From the NCBI GenBank assembly GCA_965369635.1, contig CBDURC010000116.1:1-9540 (forward strand): DNA of 9,540 nucleotides, in the 5' to 3' direction. The stretch's first letter is position 1; every line of letters starts with the position of its first letter. Below, one piece after another: positions 5,684 through 9,540 of the stretch. Source of the stretch: UBA3071 sp965369635 (lineage in GTDB: Bacteria > Chloroflexota > Anaerolineae > UBA3071). Below the pieces are notes generated by a model. The model was given only the letters and a program-made list of their open reading frames with translations, was not told the origin of the DNA and did not search any database. Both the position numbers and the translations under genes were made by a program.

Positions 5684-6754
5684 GTGATTTCTTTTCTTCT
5701 GATCTTCGGTATCGCTTTCCTCCTCACCCTGGCTCTGACGCCGCTGGCGCGATGGTTGGGGCTTCGCCTCAACTTGGTCGATCATCCCGGCGGACGACGA
5801 GTCCACACGGGGGTCGTCCCCCGACTAGGCGGCACTGCGATGTACATCGGTTTCACCGTCGCCGTGCTGGCCACTCTGCTGCTGCCTGCCGAGTGGTTCC
5901 CTCCCCGGCTCGATCCCAAGGAACTGACCCTCCTGACCGGACTCTTGCTGGGCACCGCCTTCGTCTTCCTTTTTGGGCTGCTTGACGACCGGTTCCAGTT
6001 TGGCCACAAACCTCAGTATCTGGCGCAATTCCTGTCCAGCCTCATCGCCCTTGCCTTCATCATCCACATCAAGCACGTCAACAACCCCTTCACCGACCAG
6101 TTCTTCTTCGGCCCTGAAGGGTTCCCCTGGCCCATTGTCTGGGGTGGGACCATCTTCTGGTTCATGGGCATGATGAACACGGTCAACTTCCTGGACGGGC
6201 TGGACGGCCTGGCGGCTGGCGTGGTGGCCATAGTCTGCGGCGTGCTGACGATCCACATGTGGCGGGAGGGTCAGCACAGCGTGGCGCTGCTGCCCATGGC
6301 GCTGCTGGGAGCCACCCTCGGCTTCCTGCCCTGGAATTCACATCCAGCCCGGATCTTCATGGGCAGCAATGGCTCCTACGTCCTCGGTTTCGCGCTGGCT
6401 GCTCTGGGCATCATCGGCGGAGCGAAAATGGCCACCATGCTGCTCGTCCTGGCGCTGCCCATCATCGACGTGGCCTGGTTGATCTGGACCCGCCTGCGGC
6501 GTGGCGGCGAGCCTGCGTGGAACGGCCGCGACCATCTGCACTATCGGCTGGTGGACATCGGCTTCACCCAACGCCAGGTGGTATGGGGCTACTATGGCTT
6601 CTGTGCCGTTTTCGGCGTGATAGCCCTCGTTGCCTCTTCGCGGCTGTTCAAGCTGATCACCCTGCTGGTGCTGGGCGCATTGATGCTTGCGGTGCTGTGG
6701 TGGACCAGCAAGCAGACCCCGAATTCAATCAACTTCAACAACCGGAAGCGGTGA
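5684..6754 (+). CDS. Polyprenyl-phosphate glycosyl-1-phosphate transferase (WecA/TagO/MraY superfamily, GT4)
   Basis: A 356-residue polytopic membrane protein with about ten or eleven hydrophobic segments. The family transfers HexNAc-1-phosphate from a UDP-sugar to undecaprenyl phosphate at the inner membrane face, the first lipid-linked step of wall or surface polymer synthesis. Motifs: HPGGRRVHTGVVPRLGG near the N-terminus; LLDDRFQFG with Asp101-Asp102; NFLDGLDGLAAG with Asn168, Asp171 and Asp174; GGAKMATMLLVLALPIIDVAW; and HLHYRL (284-289), close to the WecA-type HIHHRL, favouring a WecA/TagO role over MraY. Odd: the usual FMGDxGS motif reads MGSNGS (226-231), so the expected metal-coordinating Asp is Ser228. 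GTG 5684 was chosen because AGGA at 5674-5677 precedes it by 6 nt and the first membrane helix starts there. It follows asnS closely. UDP-GlcNAc is the likeliest donor but this is inference. Confidence 0.88.
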   Translation: MISFLLIFGIAFLLTLALTPLARWLGLRLNLVDHPGGRRVHTGVVPRLGGTAMYIGFTVAVLATLLLPAEWFPPRLDPKELTLLTGLLLGTAFVFLFGLLDDRFQFGHKPQYLAQFLSSLIALAFIIHIKHVNNPFTDQFFFGPEGFPWPIVWGGTIFWFMGMMNTVNFLDGLDGLAAGVVAIVCGVLTIHMWREGQHSVALLPMALLGATLGFLPWNSHPARIFMGSNGSYVLGFALAALGIIGGAKMATMLLVLALPIIDVAWLIWTRLRRGGEPAWNGRDHLHYRLVDIGFTQRQVVWGYYGFCAVFGVIALVASSRLFKLITLLVLGALMLAVLWWTSKQTPNSINFNNRKR

Positions 6755-6800
6755 ATTGGGGAATTGGGGAATTGGCAGACTGGTAGGTTGGTAGAGTGGT
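6753..6800 (+). repeat. 6 x 8-bp tandem repeat in the convergent gap
   Basis: Six octamers run from the transferase stop codon to just before the fabH stop: GAATTGGG, GAATTGGG, GAATTGGC, AGACTGGT, AGGTTGGT, AGAGTGGT. Positions 4-7 approximate YTGG or GTGG. The array fills the convergent gap, and I see no terminator hairpin in it. Confidence 0.8.
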
Positions 6801-6804
6801 CAGC

Positions 6805-7971
6805 CTACCGATCTCGATGGATGCGCAGCCGTGCCCGCCAGCCGTTGCCTTCGGCCGGGCCTAACAGGATCACCGCCAGCTTGCGCAGCGCCCGCCGAGC
6901 AAAGGAGCGCAACCAGGCCCAACGATAGCGCAGACGGCGGAAGAGCACCCTCCACCAGGGAACAGGTTCGACCGGCAACGGCATGCTCCATTCAACCGCC
7001 GCAGCGGCCCAGGTCAGGCCGGCGCCGAAGCTCACCAGGATCACGCGATCGTTCGGTTTTATGCGGCCCTGCTCCACAGCCTCACAGAGTGCGATGGGAA
7101 TGGATGCCGCGGAAGTGTTGCCATAGCGCTCCAGATTAGTGAACACGCGCTCCGGCGGCAGCTTGAGCCGCTTGGCCGAGGACTGGATGATGCGGTCGTT
7201 GGCCTGATGGGGGATGATCAGGCTCACCTCGTCCAGAGTCCAACCGGCTTGCTCAGCTACCTCGCGGGTCGCCCGCGCCATGATACGAGTGGCGAAGCGG
7301 AATACCTCGCGTCCCTTCATGTGAATGAAGTGCAGGCCATCGCTCACTGTCTGCCGGGAAGCGGGCTGACGGCTGCCGCCAGCGGGCAGCATCAGCAGGT
7401 CCCCGCCGGAGCCGTCGGCTCCCAGCACGGTGGCCCGGACCCCGCCGGAGATCTGGCTAGCAGCCAAGACCACCGCCCCCGCGCCGTCGCCGAAGAGGAC
7501 GCAGGTGTCTCGGTCGCTCCAATCGGTGATGCGGGAAAGGGTCTCGGCCCCGATGACCAGCACGTAGTCGGCCTGGCCACTAGCGATCAAACTGGAGCCC
7601 ACGCTCAAGGCGTAGACGAAGCCGGAGCAGCCAGCGTTGAGATCGAAGCCGCTGGCGTGCGCTGCGCCCAGGGCATCTTGCACCAGGCAAGCGGTAGCGG
7701 GGAAAGGGTAGTCGGGGGTGACAGTGGCGACGATGATCGTGTCCACTTGTCGCGGCGATAGATCGGCCACCTCAAGCGCGGCGCGAGCTGCCTTCACCGC
7801 CAGCGAGGAGGTGGTCTCTGTCTTCTCGTTGACGATGTGCCGCTCTCGGATGCCGGTACGAGTGCGGATCCACTCGTCCGACGTATCCACGATGCGACAC
7901 AGGTCATCGTTGGTGAGGATATGGTCGGGCACGCACATGCCCCAACCGACGATCTGAGCGTAACGAGCCAA
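6805..7971 (-). CDS. fabH: 3-oxoacyl-ACP synthase III (KAS III) with C-terminal extension
   Basis: A 388-residue thiolase-fold enzyme that starts fatty acid synthesis by condensing an acyl-CoA (acetyl or branched) with malonyl-ACP. The catalytic triad is visible: Cys115 in LNAGCSGF, His255 in IIPHQAN and Asn285 in RYGNTSAAS, matching Cys112, His244 and Asn274 of E. coli FabH. Other landmarks are DEWIRTRTGIRERH (32-45) and the C-terminal VSFGAGLTWAAAAVEW (313-328), where normal FabH proteins (about 320-330 residues) end. Here about 60 more residues follow, rich in Arg and Trp and with a hydrophobic patch (KLAVILLG). The start is TTG 7971: the family N-terminus ARYAQIVGWG follows immediately, AGAGAGGGAG lies just upstream, and the frame further upstream runs through repeat sequence with no similarity. 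It lies 166 bp downstream of fabF on the same strand. Confidence 0.92.
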   Translation of the reverse strand: MARYAQIVGWGMCVPDHILTNDDLCRIVDTSDEWIRTRTGIRERHIVNEKTETTSSLAVKAARAALEVADLSPRQVDTIIVATVTPDYPFPATACLVQDALGAAHASGFDLNAGCSGFVYALSVGSSLIASGQADYVLVIGAETLSRITDWSDRDTCVLFGDGAGAVVLAASQISGGVRATVLGADGSGGDLLMLPAGGSRQPASRQTVSDGLHFIHMKGREVFRFATRIMARATREVAEQAGWTLDEVSLIIPHQANDRIIQSSAKRLKLPPERVFTNLERYGNTSAASIPIALCEAVEQGRIKPNDRVILVSFGAGLTWAAAAVEWSMPLPVEPVPWWRVLFRRLRYRWAWLRSFARRALRKLAVILLGPAEGNGWRARLRIHRDR

Positions 7972-8137
7972 GGCTCCCTCTCTGCTCTGCTGGTCAGCGG
8001 AGGGAGCGGAAAAAGCGGAAAAGATAAAACCTTCCGCTCCCCTTGTTGGCCAGGAGTTGCACTCCCGGCCCCGATGGTGTCGACCGCCGGAGTACAACTC
8101 CGGCGGATCAGGTGAAAACCTTCCGCTCTTCCGCTGA
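7972..8137 (-). repeat. Inverted-repeat-bounded element in the fabF-fabH gap
   Basis: The gap is built of repeats. Its ends, GTCAGCGGAGGGAGCGGAA (7993-8011) and TTCCGCTCTTCCGCTGAC (8121-8138), are imperfect inverted repeats. Inside are a 14-bp direct repeat AAAACCTTCCGCTC (8026-8039 and 8115-8128), a GGAGT-TGC-ACTCC hairpin (8053-8065) and a perfect 10-bp hairpin CCGCCGGAGT-ACA-ACTCCGGCGG (8084-8106). The cores GGAGTTGCACTCC and GGAGTACAACTCC are mutually complementary with one mismatch. The right end abuts the fabF stop codon. No coding capacity is seen; it resembles a REP or MITE-like intergenic element. Confidence 0.7.
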
Positions 8138-9388
8138 CTACGAAGGGGAGTAGCGGCCCAAGACAACCGCCGCATTGTGGCCGCCGAAGCCGAAGGAATT
8201 GGACATCGCCACATTGACCTCAGCCTGGCGGGCGACGTTGGGGACGAAGTCCAGATCGCAGGCCGGGTCGGGCGTCTCGTGGTTGATGGTGGGTGGGAGT
8301 ATCTGATCGCGCAGAACGAGCAGGCAGAAGATGGCCTCCACCGCGCCGGCCGCGCCCAGCAGATGACCGGTCATGGACTTGGTGGAGCTGACAGCCAGCC
8401 GATAGGCATGTTCGCCGAAGACCATCTTGATGGCTGCCGTCTCGCTGACGTCGTTGAGCAGTGTGCTGGTACCGTGAGCGTTGATGTAGTCCACCGCCGT
8501 CGGGGGGATGCCTGCATGTTCCAGAGCCTTTTGCATGGCCATCGCTGCACCCTTTCCATCCTTGGCCGGGGCGGTAATGTGGAAAGCATCCGCCGTGGCG
8601 CCATAGCCCAGCAACTCGCCGTAGATGCGTGCCCCGCGCGCCTGGGCGTGCTCCAGACTCTCCAGCACCATCATGCCCGCCCCTTCGCCCATCACAAACC
8701 CATCGCGGTCAGCGTCGAAGGGGCGACAGGCCCGCTGGGGGTCGTCGTTGCGAGTGGAAAGCGCGCGCATGACATTGAATCCGGCTATGGCCACGGGCAC
8801 GATGCCTGCCTCGCTGCCGCCAGCGAGCATGACCTGCGCATCGCCACGCCGGATGATGGCTGCTGCCTCGCCGACAGCGTGGGCGCCGGTAGCACAAGCA
8901 GAGGCTACAGCCAGGTTGGGACCCTGAAGGCCGAAGGCGATAGCGACCTGCCCTGCAGCACCGTTTATCATCAGCGCCGGGATGAGAAAGGGGCTAACCC
9001 AGCGGGGACCGCGCCGCTGCATCAGCGCAGACTGTTGCAGCAAGGAGTCGATGCCGCCGACAGCGGAGCCGATAAGCACCCCCACCTCTGATAGGTCCTC
9101 CGCTGCCAGGTCCAGTCCAGCATCGGCTACCGACTCGGTAGCCGCAGCCAGCGCGAAATGGGTGAAGCGATCGAGGTGGCGAGCCTCACGACGGCTCGCG
9201 TACTCCATCGAGTCAAAGTCCTTCACTTCCGCCGCGAACTGAGTTTTCAACCCGGATGGATCGAAGCGACGGATCCTGTCCACGCCAGAGCGGCCAGCTA
9301 GCAGGGCTGCCCACGTGGTGGGTACATCATTCCCCACCGGGGTGATAGCCCCGATCCCGGTGATGACCACGCGTCGACATTCAGACAT
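8138..9388 (-). CDS. fabF: 3-oxoacyl-ACP synthase II (KAS II)
   Basis: A 416-residue elongating condensing enzyme that adds two-carbon units from malonyl-ACP to the growing acyl-ACP. The catalytic residues align with E. coli FabF offset by two: Cys165 (VASACATGAH), His305 (NAHGTST), Lys337 and His342 (STKSMTGHLLGAAGAVEA). The N-terminus RRVVITGIGAITPVGN, the gating-loop motif NSFGFGGHN (397-405) and the overall length (usual about 412) are normal, so this is KAS II rather than a polyketide chain-length factor, which lacks the active Cys. ATG 9388 is preceded by GGGAGG with 5 nt spacing. fabH follows on the same strand across a repeat-filled gap, so the two are probably co-transcribed; acpP, which often neighbours fabF, is not seen in the window. 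Confidence 0.95.
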   Translation of the reverse strand: MSECRRVVITGIGAITPVGNDVPTTWAALLAGRSGVDRIRRFDPSGLKTQFAAEVKDFDSMEYASRREARHLDRFTHFALAAATESVADAGLDLAAEDLSEVGVLIGSAVGGIDSLLQQSALMQRRGPRWVSPFLIPALMINGAAGQVAIAFGLQGPNLAVASACATGAHAVGEAAAIIRRGDAQVMLAGGSEAGIVPVAIAGFNVMRALSTRNDDPQRACRPFDADRDGFVMGEGAGMMVLESLEHAQARGARIYGELLGYGATADAFHITAPAKDGKGAAMAMQKALEHAGIPPTAVDYINAHGTSTLLNDVSETAAIKMVFGEHAYRLAVSSTKSMTGHLLGAAGAVEAIFCLLVLRDQILPPTINHETPDPACDLDFVPNVARQAEVNVAMSNSFGFGGHNAAVVLGRYSPS

Positions 9389-9517
9389 GATACCCTCCCG
9401 TTTCTGCTAGCAGAATGCTTGTCGCTGTCCGGCCACGTGGGTTCTGGCTCTCGTCAAGCCGGAAGACGATCTTGTCATGTACAACACAGCAGGAGCCAGA
9501 AGGTTACGGAGGAAGAA
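9389..9517. promoter_or_regulatory. Divergent intergenic region upstream of fabF
   Basis: A 129-bp gap between fabF and the divergent gene at 9518. A perfect 9-bp inverted repeat, TTCTGGCTC (9442-9450) and GAGCCAGAA (9493-9501), has arms 42 bp apart. Directly inside its left arm TCGTC (9451-9455) pairs with GACGA (9465-9469). It could be an operator for either gene. Promoter boxes for either direction were not convincing. Confidence 0.45.
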
Positions 9518-9540
9518 GTGACCAAGCACATTGTCATCCT
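9518..9540 (+). CDS. Start of a gene, possibly an FAD/NAD(P)-dependent oxidoreductase (3' end outside window)
   Basis: GTG 9518 is preceded by a clear GGAGG at 9508-9512 with 5 nt spacing. Only about seven residues are visible, MTKHIVI, followed by the start of a Leu codon. This short basic segment then hydrophobic strand is how many NADH dehydrogenase II and related Rossmann-fold flavoproteins begin, just before a GxGxxG motif, but the motif itself is beyond the window. The start is well supported; the family is a guess. Confidence 0.4.

Noticed and set aside
4846..5772. Long minus-strand frame opposite asnS
   Set aside because: It lies antisense to clearly conserved synthetase motifs and has no recognisable domain.
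7972..8214. Upstream extension of FabH through the intergenic element
   Set aside because: The translated extension is repeat-derived and overlaps the fabF 3' end. TTG 7971 coincides with the FabH family N-terminus and a purine-rich ribosome binding site.
8177..9091. Long plus-strand frame opposite fabF
   Set aside because: fabF on the minus strand has all catalytic residues; the plus frame is a composition shadow.

Overview
The window looks like ordinary chromosomal DNA of a GC-rich bacterium, most plausibly a Chloroflexota/Anaerolineae-type organism. That placement is an inference from overall protein character, frequent GTG and TTG starts, good GGAGG-type ribosome binding sites and short tandem and palindromic repeats between genes; nothing here proves it. 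I see no rRNA, tRNA, CRISPR array, transposase, phage or defence genes.

Layout. Bases 1-216 hold the 3' end of a DUF3795-type protein that overlaps (ATGA) the first of two GH130 carbohydrate-active genes (213-1199 and 1261-2193). These two form a probable plus-strand unit for beta-mannoside breakdown by phosphorolysis or hydrolysis. A strong GC hairpin at 2289-2319 separates them from a convergent minus-strand gene for a secreted DUF4139 protein (2351-3814). Bases 3815-4353 are non-coding: hairpins in the DUF4139 upstream region, then two near-consensus sigma70-type promoters and a structured leader for asnS. The plus-strand pair asnS (4354-5658) and a WecA/TagO/MraY-superfamily sugar-phosphate transferase (5684-6754) follows. 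Converging on it from the right are the minus-strand fatty acid genes fabF (8138-9388) and fabH (6805-7971), separated by a 166-bp gap filled by an inverted-repeat-bounded element. At the right edge, divergent from fabF, a new plus-strand gene begins at 9518 (MTKHIVI...).

How the genes fit together. FabH (initiating ketoacyl-ACP synthase III) and FabF (elongating synthase II) are consecutive steps in fatty acid synthesis. The membrane glycosyl-1-phosphate transferase probably loads a sugar phosphate onto a polyprenyl carrier for envelope polymers. AsnRS is housekeeping. The GH130 pair is accessory carbohydrate metabolism.

The most unusual content is repeat architecture rather than a new gene system. 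GH130 gene 1 carries two in-frame expansions flanking its catalytic GVEDPR motif: a 24-nt palindromic insert and a 4 x 9-nt repeat. A 7 x 7-bp array fills the gap between the GH130 genes and supplies the second gene's ribosome binding site, and a 6 x 8-bp array with the same YTGG core lies in the asnS-side/fabH convergent gap. A small element with terminal inverted repeats abuts the fabF stop codon. Two protein oddities also stand out: the transferase has Ser-Asn where the family normally has a metal-binding Asp, and FabH has a basic C-terminal extension of about 60 residues.
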